Shown here one piece after another: positions 17,360-25,446 of a stretch of DNA of 39,377 nt. How positions within the stretch are numbered: the stretch's first letter is position 1; every line of letters starts with the position of its first letter. The notes beneath the pieces were generated by a model. That model did not search any database, had not been told where the DNA came from, and saw only the letters and a program-made list of their open reading frames with translations. This DNA comes from Pirellulales bacterium (GTDB lineage Bacteria > Planctomycetota > Planctomycetia > Pirellulales > Thermoguttaceae): contig JAFGFF010000270.1 of NCBI GenBank assembly GCA_016931075.1, positions 1 through 39,377 on the forward strand, in the 5' to 3' direction. Both the position numbers and the translations under genes were made by a program.

Positions 17360-20300
17360 TATGACTCGGCACGCAAGGACGAAAGTAGTGGCGCATGCAG
17401 CGCGGCCCGGGCGGCGATCAGCGCGGCAAGCAGGCCGATGATCAGGATGATTCCGAGCGTGGCAACCAGACTGATCCACGGCACGGCGGCCGATCGAGTC
17501 AAGAGATGAGGCAGGACGGCGACCAAGGCGGCCAGGACGCCCACGGCCAGGCCTGACAGCAGTAGCAAACTGTTTTCGGCCAGGACCAACAGGCCGATCG
17601 TCCTCCGGCGGAATCCGGTTGCGCGGAGCAGAGCTAATTCGGAACGGCGTTCGATGACGTTGCGCCACTGGACCACGGCCAGCCCGATCGTGCCGAGCAG
17701 GAGCCCTAGCCCTCCGAAGCTCTGAAACGTCGAGAGATACGTGTTCTGCACGACCAGGAACCCGGCCAATCGCTCGCCGCTCGGTTCGGCCGCCAGGCCA
17801 TAATCCCCCAACGTCCGTTCCAGAGCCGCCCGGACTGCTTCGACTTTCTCTGGTGGTGCGGCAATCAGGAAGAACCGATAGCCGGCCACTTCGGGGAATT
17901 GTTGCAGAAGGACATCTTCGTTCATCAACAAGCAGCCCTGCAACAGTCCGCCGTCCAGCAGCCCGACGACCTCCAGTTCCACCGGCTCACCATCGTCGTC
18001 CGGCACGGTGAACCGCTGGCCGATGCCTTGATACAAGTGCATTGCGTACATGGCCGTGTTCTTTTCGAGAACGACGGGGATTGGATACTTGTCATTTTCC
18101 ATTAGGGTGGCACGGGCATCTTGCCCGTGTTCGGAGGCGCACTGGCGAGACGCCAGTGCCACCCAGGGATTGTGTGGTTGTTCGGTTGCCGCCCAGGCGA
18201 AACCGCCGCGCTGGAGGAGTGAGCGGGGCACGCCCAGGATGCGTGGGCGTCGGGCCTGGTAGAGGTTCAGGCAGCTCGCGTCGTCGCCCGACTTGACGCG
18301 GAAGGAGACGATCGTGCAGTCGTCCAGCAGTTGTGAATCGGCCTCGGTGAAACCCAGTTCGGCCCGGCCCTCGGGCGTGCCTGGGTCGTGATAGACAGGC
18401 TGATCGGTCTGGGCCACCAGCGCAAACCCGCCGTCGCCGCTGTTCAGGCGAGGCGTTCGCCCGATCGGGTTTTGATAGAACGCACTGATCGCCACGATCA
18501 AAAAGCAGGCCGCCGCGACCAGCCCCACGGCCAGAAGACTCCTGCCCGGCCGTCGGGCGGCATTCCGGGCTGCCAGTCGCATGATATTGCCTCGCCCCGG
18601 CGCGACGGCCGACCAGTGGCGAGTGCTTGCCAGTGCGGTGCGGACAAGTCCTAGCAGTCCCAACAATACTAACGCTCCAGCGCCAAAAAAGGCCCCCGCT
18701 TGATACGCCCCACCGGCCATGGCGGCCCACGTTACAACGCCGCCGGCGAGCAGGAGAACGATCGGAATGATCAGCGTGCGCCAACCTCCCCTCTCCCTTT
18801 GGGAGAGGAGCCGGGGGTGAGGGTGCGTGGCGTGCCGATCGGCTTCGCTCTTCTTCATCCCGCCCTCACCCGGCGGCTGCGCCGCCACCCTCTCCCAAAG
18901 GGAGAGGGTTAGATCGCCTTCCATCAACCGCCGGGGCGATGATCGTCCAAGACGCCGGACGCCCAGCAGGATCACCACCAGGGCGATGACCAGGCCGGCG
19001 GCCAGCCCGATCAACAGGCTTGTCGCGCCGACGTGCAGGTGCAAGAAGGGCGTTCCCACGGCGGCCACCCACCAGGTCCGCAGGCCCCAGAGCATCAACG
19101 CGGCATAACCCACGCCCAGCAGCGTGCCGATCAGCCCTCCGACCGAGGCCACGACCAGCCCTTCAGCGACCAACATGCCTTGGATCCGCCGCCGCGTGAA
19201 GCCCAGGGCCAAGAGCGTGCCGACTTGCGAGGCGCGGAGTTCGACGCCGAGCCGGAACAGCATCCCCAGGAGCATGACGGCCGCCGCGATCAGAAAGAAG
19301 CTGAACGAGAGGAAGAGCACCCCAAACGGCGTCGTACCGGCCGATGCCGCTAGCCCTTGAGCTTTAACCGGCTGAAAGGCCAGGCCCATTTGCTGGGGAG
19401 ACAGACGCTGTTCCAACTGCCGTTGTAGTATTTCAAGTTCAGATTGTCCGGTCGCTTTCCCGTTTATCTTCTTCGGCTTGATCCGCAGCGATGTGGTTTG
19501 TCCGAACCGGCTTGCCCAGAGTCTGCGGCCGGTGGCCAGCGAGACGAATGCCTTGGGCGTGGCGCCGTGTTCGTCCCAGTAGGTCTCGTCCTTGGGCCGG
19601 ATCCGTTCGGCGTGGAACTCGAACGGCGGTTCCCACTCGGCCATCGTGAGCCGGTCGGTCACGTCGCGGACCGAGGGCACCAGATCTGGATCGTCGGCCA
19701 TGCCGGCCAGGGGCGTGACGGCTGCCAGACGGAACGTCGTTTTCGAGTATTCGGTCTGTCCAGGTGTGCGAGCACCTTCCGGGTCGAAGTAGGTCACTTC
19801 GATCTGGTCGCCCGGCTTGGCCCCGAGATCCTTGGCCGCCCAGGCGTTCAGGACGATCTGGTCATCGGCCAGAGGGTTGATTGTTTTGCCATGCACATCC
19901 AGCAATGGCCCGAACGGAGGATCGGCCGTGAAGTCGATCGCCGCGACGGTTGAATAGGGCACCGTCTTCTCACCCTGGGCGATTGTGATGGCCAGGTTGA
20001 CCAGGACCGGCTGGACCTCGTAGCCAAGCGCATCCAGCACTCGAAGGAGTTCGGCCTCAACCCCGGGCGAGAAGAGCATCCGCTCGGTCGTCAGATTGAA
20101 GTAGCCCTTGGGTGTTCGCGTCAAACGCAGGCCCAAGTCGTCCAGCGTCGGGTGCAACAAGTCATCCAGCAGATCGGCCGAGTCGGGTGGAACGTCGTCG
20201 ACTCTGGGCGTGCCAACAAGGATTGCATTGACTCGGCCCGGTTGTTCGAGCCGTTGTTGAAGCCATTTCAAGGACACAAACGCATTGCGAGGCAGTTGCT

Positions 20301-20913
20301 GCGACGGGCTCAGTCCGAACCGGCCCAGGCCCTCGGCCGGCACGACGGCCACGACATGCAGCCGGGCGCTTTCGGTCGTGTCGATCTTCCGTCCCAACGG
20401 GCTTTCGGCCGGGACGCTCACCAGGCGGGGGAATCGCAGGAGGACCGTGTCGCCCACGTCGACGCCCAGTTGCCGGGCGAGTGGGCGGTTCAGTACGATT
20501 TCGCGATCCTCAGGCAGCACCGGCGGTGGACCTTCACCAAGCCGCCAGAACCGGGCGTTGCACCCGATCACGTTGACCTGGCCCGCCCTGCGCACGGGGC
20601 CTTCGGGTGACGATCGTTCGACGGTTCCCCGCATCAGAATCGCCGGCACGGCGTCGGAGAATGTATTTTTGAACCCGTCCCGATCGGCAAGCTCGTCGGC
20701 CAACGCGGCGCGGAAGAAATGCCCGGCTACTAGCACGTCACTCGTGCGACCCAGTCGTTCGAGCGTCAGGCCCCGCAGGCTGGCCCGCATCGAGTCGCCG
20801 ACCAACAGCGCCCCGCTTAAGACGGCCACGCCGACCGCCGCGCCCAGGGCCACCGCCAGGTTCATCCGGCCATGGTATCGCAGCGATGCCAGGATCAATC
20901 CGAGCCGGGACAT
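17359..20913 (-). CDS. Large FtsX-like ABC transporter permease
   Basis: The 1184-residue protein is the membrane half of an ABC system of the MacB/LolCE type. An N-terminal helix (about 17-37) is followed by a ~490-residue extracytoplasmic MacB-like domain. The first FtsX core is at about 530-665 (ELRASQVGTLLALGFTRRRI), more helices follow at 712-760 and 785-810, and then a second outer domain. The last FtsX core is at 1065-1180 (ERRSELALLRATGFRRRTIG). With two FtsX cores it is near twice the usual MacB membrane length, so one chain may replace a permease pair. Its stop overlaps a family E element, and two other palindromic elements are translated in frame at about residues 668-710 and 916-936. 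Its start overlaps the ATPase gene by 19 bases. Family members extract lipoproteins or export peptides and macrolides; the substrate is unknown. Confidence 0.9.
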   Translation of the reverse strand: MSRLGLILASLRYHGRMNLAVALGAAVGVAVLSGALLVGDSMRASLRGLTLERLGRTSDVLVAGHFFRAALADELADRDGFKNTFSDAVPAILMRGTVERSSPEGPVRRAGQVNVIGCNARFWRLGEGPPPVLPEDREIVLNRPLARQLGVDVGDTVLLRFPRLVSVPAESPLGRKIDTTESARLHVVAVVPAEGLGRFGLSPSQQLPRNAFVSLKWLQQRLEQPGRVNAILVGTPRVDDVPPDSADLLDDLLHPTLDDLGLRLTRTPKGYFNLTTERMLFSPGVEAELLRVLDALGYEVQPVLVNLAITIAQGEKTVPYSTVAAIDFTADPPFGPLLDVHGKTINPLADDQIVLNAWAAKDLGAKPGDQIEVTYFDPEGARTPGQTEYSKTTFRLAAVTPLAGMADDPDLVPSVRDVTDRLTMAEWEPPFEFHAERIRPKDETYWDEHGATPKAFVSLATGRRLWASRFGQTTSLRIKPKKINGKATGQSELEILQRQLEQRLSPQQMGLAFQPVKAQGLAASAGTTPFGVLFLSFSFFLIAAAVMLLGMLFRLGVELRASQVGTLLALGFTRRRIQGMLVAEGLVVASVGGLIGTLLGVGYAALMLWGLRTWWVAAVGTPFLHLHVGATSLLIGLAAGLVIALVVILLGVRRLGRSSPRRLMEGDLTLSLWERVAAQPPGEGGMKKSEADRHATHPHPRLLSQRERGGWRTLIIPIVLLLAGGVVTWAAMAGGAYQAGAFFGAGALVLLGLLGLVRTALASTRHWSAVAPGRGNIMRLAARNAARRPGRSLLAVGLVAAACFLIVAISAFYQNPIGRTPRLNSGDGGFALVAQTDQPVYHDPGTPEGRAELGFTEADSQLLDDCTIVSFRVKSGDDASCLNLYQARRPRILGVPRSLLQRGGFAWAATEQPHNPWVALASRQCASEHGQDARATLMENDKYPIPVVLEKNTAMYAMHLYQGIGQRFTVPDDDGEPVELEVVGLLDGGLLQGCLLMNEDVLLQQFPEVAGYRFFLIAAPPEKVEAVRAALERTLGDYGLAAEPSGERLAGFLVVQNTYLSTFQSFGGLGLLLGTIGLAVVQWRNVIERRSELALLRATGFRRRTIGLLVLAENSLLLLSGLAVGVLAALVAVLPHLLTRSAAVPWISLVATLGIILIIGLLAALIAARAALHAPLLSSLRAES
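18105..18164. repeat. Family C palindromic pair within the permease gene
   Basis: Outer arms GGGTGGCAC (18105) and GTGCCACCC (18156-18164) enclose two hairpins: CACGGGCATCTTGCCCGTG and CACTGGCGAGACGCCAGTG. On the coding strand it gives the in-frame peptide VALASRQCASEHGQDARATL. From memory, HGQDARAT-like peptides recur in planctomycete and verrucomicrobial proteins, which would fit a widespread repeat. Confidence 0.85.
18785..18908. repeat. Family D inverted pair within the permease gene
   Basis: Two D units face each other: 18785-18823 and 18863-18908. Each holds a CTCTCCC-TTTGGGAGAG type hairpin, and one has an added GGCGGCTGCGCCGCC hairpin. The 124-bp element is read in frame as LTLSLWERVAAQPPGEGG through HPHPRLLSQRERGG and lies between two membrane segments of the permease. 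Confidence 0.85.
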
Positions 20914-21587
20914 TCTGGATCCCTCAGGCGACCTTCGTCCAGTTCGAGCTGACGCTGCATCATACTGGCCAGGGCCGCGCTATGGGTGACGACGACCAGG
21001 ATGAGCGGTTCCTGCTGCTGCAACTGCAGGAGCAACTCGCCGACACGCCGGGCGGTTGTTCGGTCGAGATTGCCCGTCGGCTCGTCGGCCAACAGGAGCG
21101 AAGGCCGGTTCACCAGCGCCCGGGCCAGCGCCACCCGCTGCCGCTCGCCACCGGAGAGCTCGGCCGGCAGGTGGTCCAGCCGCGCGCTCAGACCAACTCG
21201 TTCCAACAGCGCCCGAGCACGTTCGGCATCTTCGGGCGACGTCCGGCCCTGGGCGATCGTCGGCACAAGCACATTTTCAATCACCGAACACTGCGGCAAG
21301 AGGTGCGGGTCTTGGAAGACGAAGCCGATCTTCCGGCTCCGCAACGCGGCCAGCGCCGGCTCGTCCAGCCCCGCCGGGTCCTGCCCATCGATTTCGACCC
21401 GACCCGAGGTCGCTGGTTCGAGCGTCCCGATCACGCTCAACAACGTGCTCTTGCCCGACCCGCTGGGTCCCACCACGGCCACGTTCTGCCCACCGCTCAA
21501 CTCGAGTGACACCCCCCGCAACACCATCACTGGCTTTGCCCGGGTGGGATACTCTTTGTAGAGGTTGTCGACTTTCAGGCTGGGCAT
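20895..21587 (-). CDS. ABC transporter ATP-binding protein, LolD/MacB type
   Basis: The 230-residue ATPase starts at ATG 21587; the longer frame to 21620 runs into a low-complexity GGGGATT repeat. It contains Walker A GPSGSGKST, a Q-loop near GFVFQDPHLL, signature LSGGERQRVALARAL, Walker B LLLADEPTGNLD, and the switch His in VVVTHS. TGNLD after Walker B is characteristic of the MacB/LolD/FtsE group. It powers the FtsX-like permease encoded next. The 19-base overlap with that gene points to translational coupling. No periplasmic adaptor (MacA-like) gene lies beside the pair. Confidence 0.93.
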   Translation of the reverse strand: MPSLKVDNLYKEYPTRAKPVMVLRGVSLELSGGQNVAVVGPSGSGKSTLLSVIGTLEPATSGRVEIDGQDPAGLDEPALAALRSRKIGFVFQDPHLLPQCSVIENVLVPTIAQGRTSPEDAERARALLERVGLSARLDHLPAELSGGERQRVALARALVNRPSLLLADEPTGNLDRTTARRVGELLLQLQQQEPLILVVVTHSAALASMMQRQLELDEGRLRDPECPGSD

Positions 21588-21732
21588 GGGGACTGGGGAT
21601 TGGGGATTGGGGATGCGCAAGGATCATGGCAGAAATGGGGGCGTTTGACAACGCCATGCGATGGACCGGGGCACCTAACGCCGAGAGTCGGCGAAGGTTC
21701 CAAGCCGAGAATCCGGCTCGGGTTAGATCGAG

Positions 21733-21807
21733 TGGGCGCACGAGGATTCGAACCTCGGACCTCGTCCTTATCAGGGACGCGCTCTAAACCAACTGAGCTA
21801 TGCGCCC
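21733..21807 (-). tRNA. tRNA-Ile (GAU)
   Basis: Read on the minus strand the 75-base gene folds as a full cloverleaf. The acceptor stem is GGGCGCA with TGCGCCC and discriminator A. The D arm is GCTC...GAGC, the anticodon stem CGTCC/GGACG with loop CTGATAA (anticodon GAT), and the T arm CGAGG TTCGAAT CCTCG. The 3' CCA is not encoded. It is a single tRNA, not part of an rRNA operon in this window. No integrase gene or duplicate 3' end was seen next to it. Confidence 0.96.
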
Positions 21808-22316
21808 GATGACCTCGCCGATGCCAGGGCAGGGGGAGGCTTGCGGAAGCCCTCTATTTTACGATTCGACAGCCCGGTGTCAAAGGGGGCGGACGCTTCG
21901 GGTCAGGGTGCATGGATTGTGGTGCGGGGCCTGTATTTAAGCCAAGGCAAATCGAACTGCGTACAATGGAAGACTACGTAGGAGACGTGTCGGTTCGGGG
22001 GGACCCGGGGCTGGACCTGTTTTGGCCGGTTGGTGGGCGGACTTGGAGGAAATAGCTCTATGGGTGGGGGTGATCTAGCTTCGCATGACTGTTCTTGCCG
22101 GAAAAACCGGAAGATTCGGGGTCATGTTCTCTCGGCCGGGGGACGAAAGAGGAGATAAGCGCTCGACTGCCGATCGAGTATCGGTGCGCGGCGAGGTGGA
22201 ACGGGCCGATTGGCGCCGAGTCAGGCACAGAGGCCATCGTTTCGAGGACAGGAACAAGCGAATTTCAGGACGCGGGCGGTCCGACGGGCCGACCTGCCGC
22301 TGTGGAGGGAACCGTG
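21808..22316. other. Leader region upstream of the TlpA-like gene
   Basis: Apart from a possible small reading frame at 22060-22158, I see no gene. The longer reading frame that begins at 22095 and runs into the next gene is rejected as an upstream extension because a good Shine-Dalgarno site sits at 22303-22309. Promoters for the rightward gene and the leftward tRNA should lie here. Confidence 0.4.
22060..22158 (+). CDS. Possible 32-residue leader peptide
   Basis: A strong Shine-Dalgarno sequence (TTGGAGGAAA, 22044-22053) lies seven bases before ATG 22060. The frame ends at TAA 22156-22158. The peptide starts MGGGDLASHDCSCRKNRK and is basic with a CSC motif. It lies 158 bases upstream of the TlpA-like gene. 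The ribosome site is among the best in the window, but the peptide is not recognised and may be chance. Confidence 0.25.
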   Translation: MGGGDLASHDCSCRKNRKIRGHVLSAGGRKRR

Positions 22317-24221
22317 ATGAGGAAGAACCTGCATTTCCAGTGGTTGGGCGTTGTGATCTTGGCGGTGGGGATCGGTTTGGTGGCTCAAGCCGCGCGGGGG
22401 GCGTCCCCGTCGGCCGAGGCGGCGTTGAAGCTGGCTCCGATCCAGAAAAACGTCGAGTACGACCAGCCGGACGCCCAGGAAGCGGCCAAGTGCCAGATCT
22501 CGTCGGCCAAGGTGGGGCGTCACACGGGCTGGGTGGTCGAAGGGCCGACAGGCTTGATCCTGCGGCGATTCCTCGACACCAACGGCGACAATTCGCTCGA
22601 CCAGTGGAGCTACTACAAAGACGGCCTGGAGGTCTACCGCGACATCGACGCCGATTTCGACGGCAAGGCCGATCAATATCGCTGGTTCCACACGGGCGGA
22701 AGCCGCTGGGGACTGGACGAAAACGAGGATGGGCAGATCGACCAGTGGAAGCAGATTTCGGCCGAGGAAGTCGCCGCCGAAACGGCCGCGGCCATTGCCC
22801 AACAGGATGCCGAGCGGTTCGCCAAGCTCGTCCTGACCCAGGAAGAGCTGGCCGACTTGGGCCTGGGCGCCGACCGGGCCAAAGAGCTTGCCCGACAGAT
22901 TGCCGACGCTCCAAAAACGTTTGCCCAAGTCGCTTCGCAGCAGAACGCAATCGGCCGCGAGGCCAAATGGATTCAGTTCAGCGGTGGCCTGCCGGGCGTG
23001 GTGCCCTCGGGCACGGACGGCTCGACCAAGGACCTCCAGGTCTACGAAAACGTGACGTCGATCGTCCAGGACAGCGGAAAACACGCTGAAATCATCCTCG
23101 GGACGCTGGTCAAGGCGGGCGACACGTGGCGGGTGGTCACCGCGCCGCGGGTGGTCGAAGAAGGGGCGTCGGCCATGGCGACGGGCATCTTCTTCCAGCC
23201 GGCCGGCGGGGCCCGACCCAAGATGGCTAGCAACGGTCCCAGCCCGGCCAGCCAGAAGCTGATCGACGAGCTGGAACAAATCGACAAGTTGCTCCAAGCG
23301 GCGACGAGCAAAGACGAAAAGGCCAAGCTCAACACCCAGCGTGCTGAAAAGCTCGAGCAAATCGCCCAGGCCGCCGGCAGCCCCGAGGAGCGGTCGATGT
23401 GGATCCGCCAGATGGCCGACATGATCAGCGCGGCCACCCAGGTGGGCGATTTCCCCGACGGCCCCAAGGCGCTCGAACAGCTTTACGAGAGGCTGAAGCA
23501 GGATAAAAACGACCGGGAACTGGCCGCCTACGTCCGGTTCCGCGAGATCACGGCCGAATACACCCAGGCGTTCCAGGATCCGAAGCCGGACGTCCAGAAG
23601 ATTCAGGCCCGATGGGTGAAGAGCCTCAAGCAGTTCATCGAGGACTATCCTGACACGCAGGAAACACCCGAGGCGATGCTCCAATTGGCCATCACCCAGG
23701 AGTTTGCCGGCGAGGAGGAAGATGCGAAGAAGTGGTACGCCCGGACGGCAAAGGAGTTTCCCTCGGCCCCCGCGGCCAAGAAGGCGGCCGGCGCCGTGAC
23801 CCGACTCGAATCGGTCGGCAAACCGATCCGGCTCCGCGGCACCACGCCCTCGGGCGAGACGGTCGACCTGGGCCAGTACCGGGGCAAGGCGGTCGTGATT
23901 CAGTACTGGCAGACCACGTCCGATCGGGCCAAGACCGACATGGCCGCCCTGAAGGAACTGGCCGCCAAGCACCAGTCTGACCTCCGGGTCATCGGGGTCA
24001 ACCTCGACTATAACCTCAAAGACCTAACCAACTTCCTCAAAGAGCACCGGCTGCCCTGGCCGCAGATCTTCGAGGAAGGCGGGCTCGACAGCCGCCCGGC
24101 CAACGAGATGGGCATCCTGACCGTGCCGACCGTGATCCTGGTCGATCAGCAAGGCAACGTGGTCCGGTGGAACCTCGAAGTGGCCGAGCTGGACCGGGAG
24201 TTGGGTAAGCTGTTGAGGTGA
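22317..24221 (+). CDS. Secreted protein with cysteine-free TlpA/thioredoxin-like domain
   Basis: The chosen start is ATG 22317 with GGAGGGA at the right distance, giving 634 residues with a signal peptide at 1-27 (MRKNLHFQWLGVVILAVGIG). Residues ~30-290 are an unknown domain with repeated Asp-Gly-type segments (RRFLDTNGDNSLDQWSYYKD, DADFDGKADQYRWFHTGG, DENEDGQIDQWKQIS), which resemble calcium-binding DxDxDG-like loops. A helical TPR-like part follows (~380-490). The final ~140 residues are an AhpC/TSA-TlpA thioredoxin fold (GKAVVIQYWQTTSDRAKTDM, VIGVNLDY, GILTVPTVILVDQQGNVVRW). The CxxC redox site is missing and reads TTSDR, so classical disulfide chemistry is unlikely. This domain set is common in planctomycetes, of unknown role. 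Confidence 0.85.
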   Translation: MRKNLHFQWLGVVILAVGIGLVAQAARGASPSAEAALKLAPIQKNVEYDQPDAQEAAKCQISSAKVGRHTGWVVEGPTGLILRRFLDTNGDNSLDQWSYYKDGLEVYRDIDADFDGKADQYRWFHTGGSRWGLDENEDGQIDQWKQISAEEVAAETAAAIAQQDAERFAKLVLTQEELADLGLGADRAKELARQIADAPKTFAQVASQQNAIGREAKWIQFSGGLPGVVPSGTDGSTKDLQVYENVTSIVQDSGKHAEIILGTLVKAGDTWRVVTAPRVVEEGASAMATGIFFQPAGGARPKMASNGPSPASQKLIDELEQIDKLLQAATSKDEKAKLNTQRAEKLEQIAQAAGSPEERSMWIRQMADMISAATQVGDFPDGPKALEQLYERLKQDKNDRELAAYVRFREITAEYTQAFQDPKPDVQKIQARWVKSLKQFIEDYPDTQETPEAMLQLAITQEFAGEEEDAKKWYARTAKEFPSAPAAKKAAGAVTRLESVGKPIRLRGTTPSGETVDLGQYRGKAVVIQYWQTTSDRAKTDMAALKELAAKHQSDLRVIGVNLDYNLKDLTNFLKEHRLPWPQIFEEGGLDSRPANEMGILTVPTVILVDQQGNVVRWNLEVAELDRELGKLLR

Positions 24222-24596
24222 AAGAAGGGATTGGGGATTAGGGATTAGAGGTTCGGGGCTTGGTTGAGTGGCACTGGCGTCTCGCCAGTGTTTTCACCTC
24301 AACACTGGCGAGACGCCAGTGCCACCCCGCTGGATCGGTTTGTAGAATCTTCAATCGCGTGAGGGCCGCCTCGGCGGGGATCGGGGCGAGCCCTCACGAC
24401 GATAATCTCTTTTCTCACCCAAGGTTACGCTCTCTTACGTAACCGGAAGACTCGCGGGATTGGGCGATTGGCACGCGAGTCGCTCTAGGGTCCAAGGCCG
24501 ACGGGATGTCGGCGACTTTCGCGCGGCGTTCCCGCACGCCGCGCGAGAGTCTCCCCCCTTTCTACTCCCCGAACGGATTCAGGGACCGACCCAGCG
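24222..24596. other. Gap with hairpins upstream of a small membrane protein
   Basis: Besides the family C pair (24268-24325) there is a GACTCGCG...CGCGAGTC inverted repeat at about 24448-24482 and a strong 10-bp hairpin TCGCGCGGCG/CGCCGCGCGA at 24519-24528 and 24537-24546, in the probable 5' leader of the next gene. No reading frame is convincing. Confidence 0.5.
24268..24325. repeat. Palindromic element pair, family C
   Basis: Two 25-bp arms, 24268-24292 and 24301-24325, are perfect inverse complements with an 8-base spacer. Each arm is a hairpin CACTGGCG-TCT-CGCCAGTG. It is the intergenic form of the element found in frame in the permease gene. It lies 46 bases after the TlpA-like stop codon. 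Confidence 0.9.
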
Positions 24597-24890
24597 ATGA
24601 ACATCTCCCCCCCCTCCGCGTTTGCCTGGTTTCTTTTTGCTGCCCCGATTGTCTGTCTTCTTTGTGCTTGGTTGTCCAGGGCAGGTGAAGGCACCACCTG
24701 GCAGACCTTTCATCACCGCTTGGCCTTGGCCAGTCTCGTGTTGGTCGGCGTGGTTGGAATGCTGGGGGCCACGATGGTCGTCAGCGTGTTCGGGCCTGGC
24801 TGGTGGCTAAGCTGCGGCGCGATGCTCGGATTGACCCTTTTAACCGCCACTTGGGACGGCGGCCACTCCTCGAAGGCGGTCGTCTGGTAG
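24597..24890 (+). CDS. Small membrane protein of unknown function
   Basis: The 97-residue protein shows three hydrophobic stretches (FAWFLFAAPIVCLLCAWL, ALASLVLVGVVGMLGATMVV, WWLSCGAMLGLTLLTA). I recognise no family. A run of eight C residues (24607-24614) covers codons 4-6, so slippage would shift the frame at once. There is no clear ribosome site, and a strong hairpin lies about 50 bases upstream. Coding is likely given the regular membrane pattern, but not certain. Confidence 0.5.
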   Translation: MNISPPSAFAWFLFAAPIVCLLCAWLSRAGEGTTWQTFHHRLALASLVLVGVVGMLGATMVVSVFGPGWWLSCGAMLGLTLLTATWDGGHSSKAVVW

Positions 24891-25446
24891 ATCTCAATTC
24901 CACCCAATTGGCTGGGTGCCATGCCCACGCTTGTCGTGGGCATGCAATAGTCTTCCCGAGATTCCCCACATGCCCACGACAAGCGTGGGCATGGCACCCG
25001 GTTAGTCGTCGGGTAGGGCCATAATCATGGCAGGAGCCTCTAAGTGCTTTTCCGGAATCATCTTGCGCGCTCGTCGATACGATTGGATCTTCCGCGACGA
25101 CCCCGAAGACCGGCAAAATCCCAAAAAACCTTCCTCTCGGCACAATCCAGAACCGAAACGTAATTATCAGAAGGCAACGCTACGGACACGGAAGTTGCGC
25201 GGGGGGAAATCCGCAACCGTCCGACCCGATCGCGTCTTGACGCGTCTCGGGCCTCCCTCCCTCGATCCTCCGGTTCGGTTGCCTCGAACGTGACCCGAGG
25301 AAATCAACGGTACCCACCTCTCCGATCCGTGGTTCGGCACACCCATGGCCGCACGGTTTGCGATGTGGTGGGAGAGAAGCGCGACGCAAGGCGTCGGATT
25401 CCCCCGGTGGCCCACCGCGGGAAGAGATCCTTACAGGAGGGAAGGC
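24891..25446. other. Gap upstream of the BON-domain gene
   Basis: A family A pair (24914-24999) occupies the left part. The rest (about 25010-25430) has open frames in several registers, but none with a ribosome site or natural protein composition. I see no RNA family. The promoter of the BON-domain gene should lie in its right end. Confidence 0.4.
24914..24999. repeat. Palindromic element pair, family A
   Basis: Two perfect 31-bp inverse complementary arms, 24914-24944 and 24969-24999, have a 24-base spacer. Each arm also contains a hairpin CATGCCCACG-CTTGT-CGTGGGCATG. Confidence 0.9.

Noticed and set aside
21733-21807. tRNA as an attachment site for an integrated element
   Set aside because: No integrase gene and no repeat of the tRNA 3' end were found in the window.
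22095-22316. N-terminal extension of the TlpA-like protein
   Set aside because: The extension has no signal peptide or ribosome site, whereas ATG 22317 has both.
25027-25293. 88-residue frame before the BON-domain gene
   Set aside because: Its composition is basic and irregular, there is no ribosome site and no domain pattern.
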